From JBFGJY01 sp041576975 (GTDB lineage Bacteria > Pseudomonadota > Gammaproteobacteria > UBA4575), in the NCBI GenBank assembly GCA_041576975.1, contig JBFGJY010000002.1, positions 1 to 64,000 on the forward strand: DNA of 64,000 bases. Reading direction: 5' to 3'. Under the pieces are notes generated by a model, which searched no databases, had not been told where the DNA came from, and saw nothing but the letters and a program-made list of their open reading frames with translations. Of this stretch, positions 8,194 to 15,982 are shown piece after piece (the stretch's first letter is position 1; each line of letters opens with the position of its first letter). The translations under genes and the position numbers were made by a program.

Positions 8194-9735
8194 ATGCAAC
8201 CTTCTTCCCTCACTAAATATCCTGATGATTTAACAGCAGGTTTGTCCTCCATTATTGCGGCAGTTGATTTAGGTTCTAACAGTTTTCATATGGTGGTTGC
8301 ACAGGATCAACATGGACAGTTAAAAGTTATCGATCGCATTCGTGAAATGGTGCGATTAGGTGCAGGACTTGATCAATCTGGCAATCTATCACAAGAGTCT
8401 CAAGAACGAGCTATAGAATGTCTACAACGTTTTGGCCAACGTCTTCAGGAAATGCATGCAAATTCTGTGCGAGTAGTAGGCACAAATACGCTGCGACGAG
8501 CAAAAAATAGCACTGAATTTATCCAACGTGCAGAAGAAGCACTTGGTCATCCCATCCAAGTAATTTCGGGTGTCGAAGAAGCGCGTTTAATTTATCAAGG
8601 CACGATTCACTCAGTCACAGGCCCAGATGCAAAATGGCTTGTGGTAGACATAGGTGGCGGTAGCACGGAAGTTATTATTGGAGAAAGAGGTAAACCGTTA
8701 TTAATGGAAAGTGTGCAAATGGGGTGTGTAGTAATAAGCATGAAATATTTTCCAAACGGTAGTTTAGAGAAAAAGAAATTCAAAAAAGCATTAGTAGAAG
8801 CAAAATTACAACTGCAGCCTATTATTTCTACAGTAAAAAAACTTGGTTGGTCTTATGCGGTAGGAACTGCTGGTACGATTCGCACGATCGCTGAGTTAAT
8901 GCGCGAGCTTGAATTAAGTGATCGGGGTATCACATATAATGGAATCAATGAGCTAATTAATAAATTACAAGAGGCCGGAGACATCAATAATGTCAATTTC
9001 AGCGAACTTGCTAAAGAACGAAAACCGGTATTTGCCGGTGGGTTAGTGGTACTTAAAGCAATTTTTGAAGAACTTAATATAAAAACAATTATAGCTGCGG
9101 AGGGAGGTTTACGCGAAGGCTTGTTGTTTGATTTAGCAGGTCGTATTCATCACCAAGATACACGTGACAGAACGGTTTATTCCTTGATGCGTCGTTACCA
9201 TGTTGATTTTAAACATGCAGCAAGAATTAAAACGACTGCACTTCATTTATTAGATAAGATTTCTAATGTTTGGCAAATCGATAATGACCTTGCGTACCAG
9301 TTTTTAATCTGGGCAGCTGATCTACATGAAATAGGTTTAGATATATCTCATTCTCGCTACCATAAACATGGCGCCTACTTATTAAATAACAGTGATCTAC
9401 TTGGATTTTCGTGGAATGAACAGCGCTTGCTTGCTTGTTTAGTAGGTAATCATCGGCGCAAAATTAATGCCGAGTTAATAGACCAACTTCCTAGCCGTTG
9501 GAAAGAACAAGCCATGTATATGATTGTGATTTTACGACTCGCTATCTTGATTAATCGAGACCATGTGCCAAAAAAAATTCCACCAATCAATACTTATAAA
9601 ATTAAGGGAAATTTAGAAATACATTTTGCACAGGGGTGGTTATCAAAACACCCATTAACAGAGGCTGAGCTTGAGCAAGAAGAAAATTACTTAAAGACTT
9701 TGAGTGTAAACATTAAGGTTCGAGGTATTACTTAA
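8194..9735 (+). CDS. ppx: Exopolyphosphatase (Ppx/GppA family)
   Basis: The enzyme removes terminal phosphate from polyphosphate; GppA relatives also hydrolyse pppGpp. The 513-residue length matches Ppx. ASKHA-fold motifs are visible: AAVDLGSNSFHMVVA (phosphate 1), VVGTNTLRRAKN, GVEEARLIYQG and VVDIGGGSTEVIIGE (phosphate 2). The C-terminal part has an HD-like helical domain (LIWAADLHEIGLDI). The TAA stop is directly followed by the stop of the convergent ppk gene, with no intervening bases. No clear ribosome binding site precedes the ATG. Confidence 0.93.
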   Translation: MQPSSLTKYPDDLTAGLSSIIAAVDLGSNSFHMVVAQDQHGQLKVIDRIREMVRLGAGLDQSGNLSQESQERAIECLQRFGQRLQEMHANSVRVVGTNTLRRAKNSTEFIQRAEEALGHPIQVISGVEEARLIYQGTIHSVTGPDAKWLVVDIGGGSTEVIIGERGKPLLMESVQMGCVVISMKYFPNGSLEKKKFKKALVEAKLQLQPIISTVKKLGWSYAVGTAGTIRTIAELMRELELSDRGITYNGINELINKLQEAGDINNVNFSELAKERKPVFAGGLVVLKAIFEELNIKTIIAAEGGLREGLLFDLAGRIHHQDTRDRTVYSLMRRYHVDFKHAARIKTTALHLLDKISNVWQIDNDLAYQFLIWAADLHEIGLDISHSRYHKHGAYLLNNSDLLGFSWNEQRLLACLVGNHRRKINAELIDQLPSRWKEQAMYMIVILRLAILINRDHVPKKIPPINTYKIKGNLEIHFAQGWLSKHPLTEAELEQEENYLKTLSVNIKVRGIT

Positions 9736-11814
9736 TTAATATTTAACTCTTGCAAGCTGTCTGAGCAATTCTTGTTGTGCGCAATATGGGTTTGGTCCAT
9801 ATGTTAAAGGTGGTGTGTAAGTACCATCTGGTTGTAATATCCAAGCCTGTCGATTATCTTTTAAGTAAGTTTCAAGCTCATTAATTATACGTTTACGTAA
9901 TATCATGTCTTGTATTGGCCAGCAAACTTCTACTCGGCGAAAGAAGTTTCGATCCATCCAATCTGCACTTGAACAAAATACCTTGGGATCCCCATTATTA
10001 TGGAAACAATATACTCTTGTGTGTTCTAGAAAACGGCCGACGATAGAGCGCACCTCAATATTTTCTGAAACACCTGGTATACCGGGCCGTAGGCAGCAAG
10101 TACCACGAACAATCAATTGAATTTTTACTCCCGCGCTTGAGGCACGATACAAGGCTTGAATAATTTGTGGTTCAACAAGAGAGTTGACTTTTACCACAAT
10201 GCGAGCAGTGTGACCTTGTCTGGCAAGCTCAATTTCGTTATCTATAATCTTTAACAGTGTATTGTAAAGTGTGAAAGGCGCCTGCAACACAATGTTTAAA
10301 ATTGGTGCTTTTTTGAAACTCGTAAGTTGCTGAAAAATTTCATGGGCATCCGCTGTGAGTTTAGCGTCACAGGTAAACATTCCATAATCAGTATACAAGC
10401 GTGTAGTTTTTTCGTGATAGTTGCCTGTACCAAAATGGGCATAACGTTTAAGATAATTTTTCTCACGGCGTATCACCAAAAGCATCTTGCCATGCGTCTT
10501 TTTACCAACAATGCCGTAAACGACGTGTGCGCCAGCTTTTTGTAATCGGTTTGCCAGGGAGATATTTTCGGCTTCATCAAAGCGTGCCATCAACTCGATT
10601 ACTACCGTTACTTCTTTGCCACTTTTAGCGGCCTCGACAAGATTATCTACAATCGGTGAATCTGGCCCGGTGCGATATAGGGTTTGTTTAATTGCTAATA
10701 CTTTTGGATCAGCCGCAGCTTGGCGCACAAAATCTATAACAGGAGCAAAAGATTGGTAAGGATGATGTAATAAAATGTCTCCCTGTTTAATTAAATCGAA
10801 GATATTCGTGTCATGGCTAAATCTTTGCGGTAAGCCCGCAGTAAATGGTGGATACTTCAAGTCAGGCCGATCCACCAGGTCATATGTTTGGCTGAGACGA
10901 TTTAGGTTTACAGGTCCGTTTACACGATATAAATCAACTGTATTTAATGAAAATTGCTGCAATAAATAAGTAACGAGTTCTTCTGGGCAATTTTTTGCAA
11001 CCTCAAGCCGTACAGCATCACCATATTTACGTGAGGCCAGCTCACCTTCTAATGCACGCATTAGGTCATCAATTTCTTCATCGTCTAAGAACAAGTCACT
11101 ATTGCGTGTTAATCTGAATTGATAGCAGCCCTTTACAGTGAGGCCTTCAAACAATTCATTAACAAATGCGTGTAATACTGAAGAGAGAAAGACGTAACTT
11201 TCCCCATTTTCACTGTCGCCTTCATCAGGCAGGCGAATTAAACGCGGTAAGGAACGTGGTGCTTGTACAACAGCAAATTCACCCTCACGTCCAAACGCAT
11301 CTGAGCCTTCAAGCTGTATAATAAAATTGAGCGCTTTGTTGATAACGCGTGGAAATGGGTGTGCCGGGTCTAGGCCAAGAGGGCTTAATACTGGTTCAAC
11401 TTCGTTTAAAAAATATTGTCGTAACCACGAGCTCTGTTGCAATGTCCATTGTTCACGCGCAACGAAGTGAATATTTTGTGCTTCCAGCTCAGGTTGAAGT
11501 TCCTCATTAAAAACACGGTATTGTTCAGTAACGAGCTCAGTGGCCTCAGTGTGAATTTGTTTCAATAAATCTCGTGGTCTAATCTCATCAGCAGTGACAT
11601 GCCCAATATCCAGTTCGATATGCTGTTTGACACCGCCTACGCGGATTTCAAAAAATTCATCTAGATTGGTACAAGAAATACACAGAAACTTAAGGCGTTC
11701 AAGTAGCGGGGTAGATTTATCTCGGGATTGCTCGAGCACACGAGAATTAAACTTCAGCAAGCTAAGCTCTCGATTAATATAGTATTCAGCTAAGCTAAAG
11801 TTTTGTTCATCCAT
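9736..11814 (-). CDS. ppk: Polyphosphate kinase 1
   Basis: Ppk1 polymerises the gamma phosphate of ATP into polyphosphate. The 692-residue length fits the family. N-terminal domain: YINRELSLLKFNSRVLEQ. Catalytic core: LAIKQTLYRTGPDSPIV, VTVVIELMARFDE, and the HGKMLLVIRRE and YAHFGTGNYHEKTTRLYTD segments, the last with the autophosphorylated histidine. The C-terminal core has SADWMDRNFFRRVEV. It is convergent with ppx. No Pho-box-like pair was seen upstream, so it need not follow the phosphate regulon. Confidence 0.97.
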   Translation of the reverse strand: MDEQNFSLAEYYINRELSLLKFNSRVLEQSRDKSTPLLERLKFLCISCTNLDEFFEIRVGGVKQHIELDIGHVTADEIRPRDLLKQIHTEATELVTEQYRVFNEELQPELEAQNIHFVAREQWTLQQSSWLRQYFLNEVEPVLSPLGLDPAHPFPRVINKALNFIIQLEGSDAFGREGEFAVVQAPRSLPRLIRLPDEGDSENGESYVFLSSVLHAFVNELFEGLTVKGCYQFRLTRNSDLFLDDEEIDDLMRALEGELASRKYGDAVRLEVAKNCPEELVTYLLQQFSLNTVDLYRVNGPVNLNRLSQTYDLVDRPDLKYPPFTAGLPQRFSHDTNIFDLIKQGDILLHHPYQSFAPVIDFVRQAAADPKVLAIKQTLYRTGPDSPIVDNLVEAAKSGKEVTVVIELMARFDEAENISLANRLQKAGAHVVYGIVGKKTHGKMLLVIRREKNYLKRYAHFGTGNYHEKTTRLYTDYGMFTCDAKLTADAHEIFQQLTSFKKAPILNIVLQAPFTLYNTLLKIIDNEIELARQGHTARIVVKVNSLVEPQIIQALYRASSAGVKIQLIVRGTCCLRPGIPGVSENIEVRSIVGRFLEHTRVYCFHNNGDPKVFCSSADWMDRNFFRRVEVCWPIQDMILRKRIINELETYLKDNRQAWILQPDGTYTPPLTYGPNPYCAQQELLRQLARVKY

Positions 11815-11943
11815 GTCTTATAATTGGGCCGTCATGAGTAAAATTATTATATTCAAGATAAAAAGTTATGAGAATTGCATTTTGCTAGATGGTAGTTATT
11901 TATTGGTAAATTGATGGAATGCCATCATATTCTAGCACTGGAT

Positions 11944-12231
11944 TTATTTGACAGTAATGGGCGTGAGGTAAGATAAAAACATATTGGAGACCTTTTCCCA
12001 AGTATATTCTGAGGTCTGCTCAAGGCAATGACTTACATCAAGTTCAAGTGCACATAATGCTGCTTGTTGTAAATCCTGGTTAAGACAACCCGTAACATGG
12101 TTTTTGACGATATCGATAGGGCCGGTGACCGGATAGGCTGCTACAGGTACACCACAGGCCATGGCCTCTAGCATAACAATTCCAAAGGTATCGGTTTTGC
12201 TTGGAAATACAAAAACATCTGCAGCACACGC
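11944..12231 (-). pseudogene. Glycosyltransferase (GT4 type), 5'-deleted remnant
   Basis: The minus-strand frame from 12231 reads ADVFVFPSKTDTFGIVMLEA followed by MACGVPVAAYPVTGP, the donor-nucleotide-sugar site of GT4 glycosyltransferases (the E-x7-E region). About 95 C-terminal residues remain of a protein that usually has about 350-400. Directly upstream the frame meets stop codons, exactly where the PAP2 remnant on the other strand begins. The normal start, acceptor domain and first half of the donor domain are gone. The internal ATG at 12174 would give only 76 residues, so I call it broken. Confidence 0.8.
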
Positions 12232-12468
12232 CTATTAGATCGCTATAGTTTTCCATCTGGGCAAACACGACACGCAGTGAGCTTTAGTATTTTTCTAATA
12301 TTTTATTATCTAGGGCTTGTATGGATCGTTATACCGTTTGCGGTTATAGTTGCGCTTTCAAGATTTTTACTTGGTTTGCACTACATCAGTGATGTAATTG
12401 TGGAAGGGCTCATTGGTGCAATTCTAGCAGGCTTGAGGTTGCAACTGGGATTAACAAATATTTTTTAG
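12229..12468 (+). pseudogene. PAP2-family phosphatase, 5'-deleted remnant
   Basis: The plus-strand frame from 12229 reads DRYSFPSGQTRHAVSF and later ALSRFLLGLHYISDVIVEGL, which are the second and third motifs of PAP2/lipid phosphatases (SGHxxxx and SRxxxxxHxxSD). The first histidine of the usual SGHT is Gln here. The first motif (KxxxxxxRP) and the N-terminal helices are missing. A GTG at 12277 would yield a 63-residue peptide lacking the catalytic set. The left end coincides with the end of the glycosyltransferase remnant. Confidence 0.8.
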
Positions 12469-12474
12469 TAGTTA

Positions 12475-12846
12475 CTAAAAGAATCTTTCATAGATAATTA
12501 AACCCCAAACTATAGTTAGTGCAGCAAGGCTGACAAATACTGCTGCAGAACCAATATCCTTAGCGCGTTTGGATAGTTCATGTTTCTCATCGCTAATGCG
12601 ATCTATCGCAACCTCAATACTCGTATTAAGTAACTCGGTAATTAATACTACGAAAACAGAAAACACTAATAAGGATATTTGTAAGGTATTTTCACCTAAC
12701 CAGAATGCGGTAGGTAATAACACAGTTGCTAATATAACTTCTTGTCGAAAGGCTTCTTCATATTTCCAAGCTGCGGCCAACCCCGACATGGAATAAAAAA
12801 ACGCGTTGTAAATACGTTTGAATTCTTTACGTTGCACGTATGCCAT
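12475..12846 (-). CDS. dgkA: Diacylglycerol kinase
   Basis: This small integral-membrane kinase recycles diacylglycerol to phosphatidic acid. Its 123 residues match E. coli DgkA (122). Three membrane helices are evident. The family signature ELLNTSIEVAIDRIS, then HELSKRAKDIGSAAV, is intact, including the catalytic Glu and the Asn of the active site. It converges with the PAP2 remnant, whose stop is 6 bases away. The gene starts with ATG. Confidence 0.95.
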   Translation of the reverse strand: MAYVQRKEFKRIYNAFFYSMSGLAAAWKYEEAFRQEVILATVLLPTAFWLGENTLQISLLVFSVFVVLITELLNTSIEVAIDRISDEKHELSKRAKDIGSAAVFVSLAALTIVWGLIIYERFF

Positions 12847-12948
12847 TCGTATGAAGATTAAAATTATTTTTTATATAGAACATGAATGTACCATGCCCTA
12901 TGTTAAAATTGATGTAAAGACTGAGCTAATATAACGAGTATTGAGAGC

Positions 12949-13419
12949 ATGAAAACAATAATAATTTTTTTCTTAAGCTTGTTTGTGACTGAAACTTTAC
13001 ATGCGGATGAAAAAAGAATTATTTATGATTATGAGTATGGAATATTTTCACATGGTACAGAAGGATTTAAAGAAGGCGACCGTAGTATGTCAAGTGACAG
13101 AGAGTTAGAAAGAACTACAACTATTTCCGCAAAGCTAGGTACGAAGTTTGGTATTCGCTATTGGTTATCTCGTGCAGGATTTATCGGCGAACCTACATTA
13201 CATTTAATTTATCTTGTGCCTACCATGATTCATCCTAGTACCGGAGAATTCATTGATAAGATAGAAATTCTGCAAGAGGAATCTAGGTTAGACTATAGAC
13301 ATATTATGGCATTTGAATTTGCACAACAATATGAACTTGTACCTGGTGAATATCGGTTTTATGTATTTTATGAAAACCAAAAACTACTCGAGCAAGTATT
13401 TCAAGTGGAGTTGCAATAG
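12949..13419 (+). CDS. Secreted DUF3859-like protein
   Basis: This 156-residue protein has a signal peptide (basic start, hydrophobic core, cleavage probably after THLHA-like ETLHA). The segment LGTKFGIRYWLS, then PTMIHPSTGEFIDK, then FEFAQQYELVPGEYRFYVFYENQKL, with a final QVF-V-L strand, fits the DUF3859 pattern as I remember it. The fold is probably a single immunoglobulin-like beta sandwich in the periplasm. Function unknown. It lies alone between dgkA and the porin, with its own promoter presumably in 12847-12948. Confidence 0.6.
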   Translation: MKTIIIFFLSLFVTETLHADEKRIIYDYEYGIFSHGTEGFKEGDRSMSSDRELERTTTISAKLGTKFGIRYWLSRAGFIGEPTLHLIYLVPTMIHPSTGEFIDKIEILQEESRLDYRHIMAFEFAQQYELVPGEYRFYVFYENQKLLEQVFQVELQ

Positions 13420-13488
13420 ATCAGGAAAACCGAGTATTTTTAATAGTTTTGGTTGTTTTAGTTTGCTGCAACACGTTCGCTTGTGGTG

Positions 13489-13590
13489 TTAGCTCGCTTG
13501 ATAGCCATGCGCAAAAAGCCCACCTTCGACTTCAAAACTAACGACATTTTCTGTTTCGGAGCCTTCATCACTCAGACGAGCATCAAGCGT
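13489..13590 (-). pseudogene. Possible gene tail behind the porin gene
   Basis: On the minus strand, just past the porin stop, a different frame reads LDARLSDEGSETENVVSFEV and then EGGLFAHGYQAS to a TAA at 13491-13489. The frame is open back into the porin's 3' end but has no start of its own. It looks like the end of a protein lost by deletion or frameshift, or an extended C-terminus after a frameshift in the porin; the porin's own end (F-R-A-Q-Y-V-F) is a normal beta-barrel terminus, so the first is likelier. Confidence 0.25.
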
Positions 13591-13592
13591 AA

Positions 13593-14924
13593 TCAGAATA
13601 CGTATTGCGCACGGAATGAAATCGCATTACCGTCTGTTTCATCCACTAGAGGATTAGTTGATCCATCAAGTAAATCTCCAGCAGGTGAGAAGAATTTATC
13701 GGTATCACCATCTAGGTAGTTCAACATAAATTTGGCGTTTTGATTTGCATACCAGTTCACACCAAGCGTGAGCAGATCGTACTCAGATTTTTGAGTTGGG
13801 GATCCAGCTAAGGCAAGTGCAGTTTTATCTGGGTCTACTTCACCATCTTCATACTGGGCTACCAACTGCCAAGCGCCTAAGGGCCCCTTAGGCTTCACCT
13901 TATCAAAGCGACCTAAGTCAGGTTTGTAACTGCGTTGTTCACCGGTTAAAAAGTAGCTTGCTTGAACGTAATAGCCTTCTACATCGACATCCGCGACTGG
14001 GTCGCCATTTGCGTTAAGTCCAGTACCGGCTACAAGTTCATCACCTTTGTCATAATCTACCGCAGAGTATTCGGCTTGTATTGCGAAAGGGCCAAACACA
14101 CCGGCTGCTTCTAAACCATATTGGTTGGCTTCATCGACGCCGAAAATAGTACCATCGGCTACCGTAATTCGATCTGCCGTGTGTACGCCAAGACGAGTGC
14201 GGTAGGTTTGGCCACCCTCATTACCTAAATCACGCAGGGCATAAGAGGCGCCAAGGTGTACGAAGCTATTTTCTGCTACGTCAAAATGCCCACCAAATCG
14301 GCCCGCTAAACTGTAGACATCCTTGCCGTCATCATCTTCACGGTCCTCGTCGACGATGGATGCCTGATAGAACAGGCTGTCCGTGTGGCCACGTAATCCT
14401 AGAGAAAAAGGTGGTTTGCCCCTTAAAAAACCGAATTCAGTTGTTACTGGACGTTCGATGGTGTTTATCCATTTTGAACTGGTCATTTCCGCTAAACTAA
14501 AACCTACTTTGAAGCGACCGATGAGTATGTCCGCAAAACCGAATCCTTTATAAGCTATATGAGCCTCATTAATCTCCGCCTCACCTTCGTCGATTAGAAT
14601 GTCCATCTTGTATGCCCAGTTCTCACCCGCGGTGCCTTGGAAGTTAAAGCGTGTTCGGCGAAATTCAGATTCAGAGGCATCATCGCCAGCCTTGGAATCT
14701 GTAAAGTCAGTGTTGTAAAGCCCATCAAAATTATCGAAGTCATATTGAATACGACCACCGAAAGAAAAAGTGTTGCCGTTATCGGATTTAACTTTTATGC
14801 CACCACCAGTGGTGCTGATTGCAATTTCTTCCTCTGAAGTCACTGTGCCCGCTAATACCGCTGAGGTGAAACAAAATGAAATGATTGTACTTACTAAGCC
14901 AACCAAAAATAGTTTACATTTCAT
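13593..14924 (-). CDS. oprP: Phosphate-selective porin, OprP/OprO type
   Basis: This outer-membrane beta-barrel protein has 443 residues. It has a signal peptide ending near AVLA-G and the Porin_O_P start (FSFGGRIQYDFDNFDG, then FRRTRFNFQGTAGENWAYKM). It ends with a terminal aromatic F, as needed for barrel assembly. In Pseudomonas, OprP takes up phosphate and OprO pyrophosphate/polyphosphate under starvation. Here the gene is divergent from phoB and a Pho-box-like pair lies about 100 bases upstream on its strand, which supports phosphate control. Substrate preference (phosphate or polyphosphate) cannot be read from the sequence. Confidence 0.88.
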   Translation of the reverse strand: MKCKLFLVGLVSTIISFCFTSAVLAGTVTSEEEIAISTTGGGIKVKSDNGNTFSFGGRIQYDFDNFDGLYNTDFTDSKAGDDASESEFRRTRFNFQGTAGENWAYKMDILIDEGEAEINEAHIAYKGFGFADILIGRFKVGFSLAEMTSSKWINTIERPVTTEFGFLRGKPPFSLGLRGHTDSLFYQASIVDEDREDDDGKDVYSLAGRFGGHFDVAENSFVHLGASYALRDLGNEGGQTYRTRLGVHTADRITVADGTIFGVDEANQYGLEAAGVFGPFAIQAEYSAVDYDKGDELVAGTGLNANGDPVADVDVEGYYVQASYFLTGEQRSYKPDLGRFDKVKPKGPLGAWQLVAQYEDGEVDPDKTALALAGSPTQKSEYDLLTLGVNWYANQNAKFMLNYLDGDTDKFFSPAGDLLDGSTNPLVDETDGNAISFRAQYVF

Positions 14925-15018
14925 ATGAGGAGCCTCCCTGTTTTATGAGTTTTGAATTTTCAATACATTTAGAGGCGTAAATTTTAATGAAAATGTATGA
15001 ATAGTATATGAACAATTT

Positions 15019-15035
15019 ATTACATTTTTGTTACA
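15019..15035 (-). promoter_or_regulatory. Pho-box-like site for the porin gene
   Basis: On the minus strand TGTAAC (15035-15030) and TGTAAT (15024-15019) are spaced 11 bases start to start and separated by AAAAA. This matches the layout of the PhoB half-sites (CTGTCAT repeats, 11-bp period). It lies about 95-110 bases before the porin ATG. Confidence 0.65.
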
Positions 15036-15172
15036 AATGTGCGATTACCGTTTGCTGTAAACTTTGTGGTCAAGTTAAGATGACACTGCTTTGTTTCTCA
15101 AAATTAAGATTGAGGTTGGGTTTTGTGAAATTTATAAGTCACTTTCCTGTTTGTGACTGATTCTTAACCTGA

Positions 15173-15189
15173 TGTAATCGTTTTGTAAC
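15173..15189 (+). promoter_or_regulatory. Pho-box-like site for phoB
   Basis: TGTAAT (15173-15178) and TGTAAC (15184-15189) are 11 bases apart, separated by CGTTT, about 50-105 bases before the candidate phoB starts. The arrangement is the same as before the porin and pstS. Autoregulation of phoB by PhoB is well known in other gammaproteobacteria. Confidence 0.65.
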
Positions 15190-15292
15190 AAACATTGAAA
15201 ATAATGCAGACTCTTTATTTGACAAATTTACAATTATGCAAAGTCCATTCGTACCTGAAGAATTTCAAATACAACAGCCAAGCACTCAAGCC

Positions 15293-15982
15293 ATGAATGG
15301 CAAAAGAATATTATTAGTCGAAGATGAGCGCCCCATCCGTGAGATGGTTACGTTTGCGCTTGGCCAAGATGGCTATGTAATTGATGAGGCAGAAGATAGT
15401 ACATCTGCAGAAGCACAGTTAGCAGAACACTTACCGGACTTAATCTTATTGGACTGGATGTTGCCTGATGTGAGTGGTTTAGAGCTGTTACGAAGATGGA
15501 AGCGCAATGACTCCATGCAGGAAATACCCGTGATAATGTTGACTGCACGAGTTGAAGAACGCGACAAGGTTGATGGCCTTGACTCTGGTGCGGATGACTA
15601 CATTACCAAGCCTTTTTCAGTAAAAGAGCTTTCTGCACGTATCCGCGCGGTATTGCGCAGAGGCACAGGATCCATTGAAAACCAAATTAGTATCGGTCCA
15701 ATCATGCTAGATTTAAATGCACATCGTGCGTACGTGGATGGACAATCGATAAACCTGGGCCCGACCGAATTTCGCCTGCTTGAATTTTTTATGTCTCACC
15801 TCGACCGTGTCTATACACGAACTCAGTTATTAGATTATGTATGGGGCCGTAATTTGTATGTTGAAGAACGCACGGTGGATGTACATATTGTACGACTGAG
15901 AAAACTTCTTAAACCATTAGATTGTGACCAAATGATTCAAACCGTGCGCGGTTATGGGTATCGGTTCTCAGCGAAAAAATAA
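15293..15982 (+). CDS. phoB: Phosphate regulon response regulator PhoB
   Basis: PhoB is the DNA-binding regulator activated by PhoR in phosphate starvation. From ATG 15293 it has 229 residues, the same as E. coli PhoB. The receiver begins KRILLVEDERPIREMV; the phosphorylated Asp is D54 in LILLDWMLPD; the output winged helix has LGPTEFRLLEFFM and VDVHIVRLRKLL and ends YGYRFSAKK. The frame is open 19 codons further, to ATG 15236; neither start has a Shine-Dalgarno sequence, and I chose the shorter by homology. The stop overlaps the phoR start by one base (TAATG). Confidence 0.95.
   Translation: MNGKRILLVEDERPIREMVTFALGQDGYVIDEAEDSTSAEAQLAEHLPDLILLDWMLPDVSGLELLRRWKRNDSMQEIPVIMLTARVEERDKVDGLDSGADDYITKPFSVKELSARIRAVLRRGTGSIENQISIGPIMLDLNAHRAYVDGQSINLGPTEFRLLEFFMSHLDRVYTRTQLLDYVWGRNLYVEERTVDVHIVRLRKLLKPLDCDQMIQTVRGYGYRFSAKK

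Larger units (their letters stand above)
14925..15235. promoter_or_regulatory. Divergent porin/phoB control region
   Basis: About 310 AT-rich bases separate the two divergent genes. It holds one PhoB-type site on each side (listed separately). AGGGAGG at about 14935-14940 on the minus strand is a strong ribosome binding site for the porin. On the phoB side no Shine-Dalgarno sequence is seen. I found no terminator or RNA gene. Confidence 0.6.

Noticed and set aside
12277..12468. Intact small PAP2-like gene from GTG 12277
   Set aside because: It would begin inside motif 2 and lack the first catalytic motif; the frame clearly continues left to the deletion point.
13483..13719. 78-codon plus-strand frame under the porin 3' end
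   Set aside because: Overlaps the porin C-terminus, which is well supported on the other strand.
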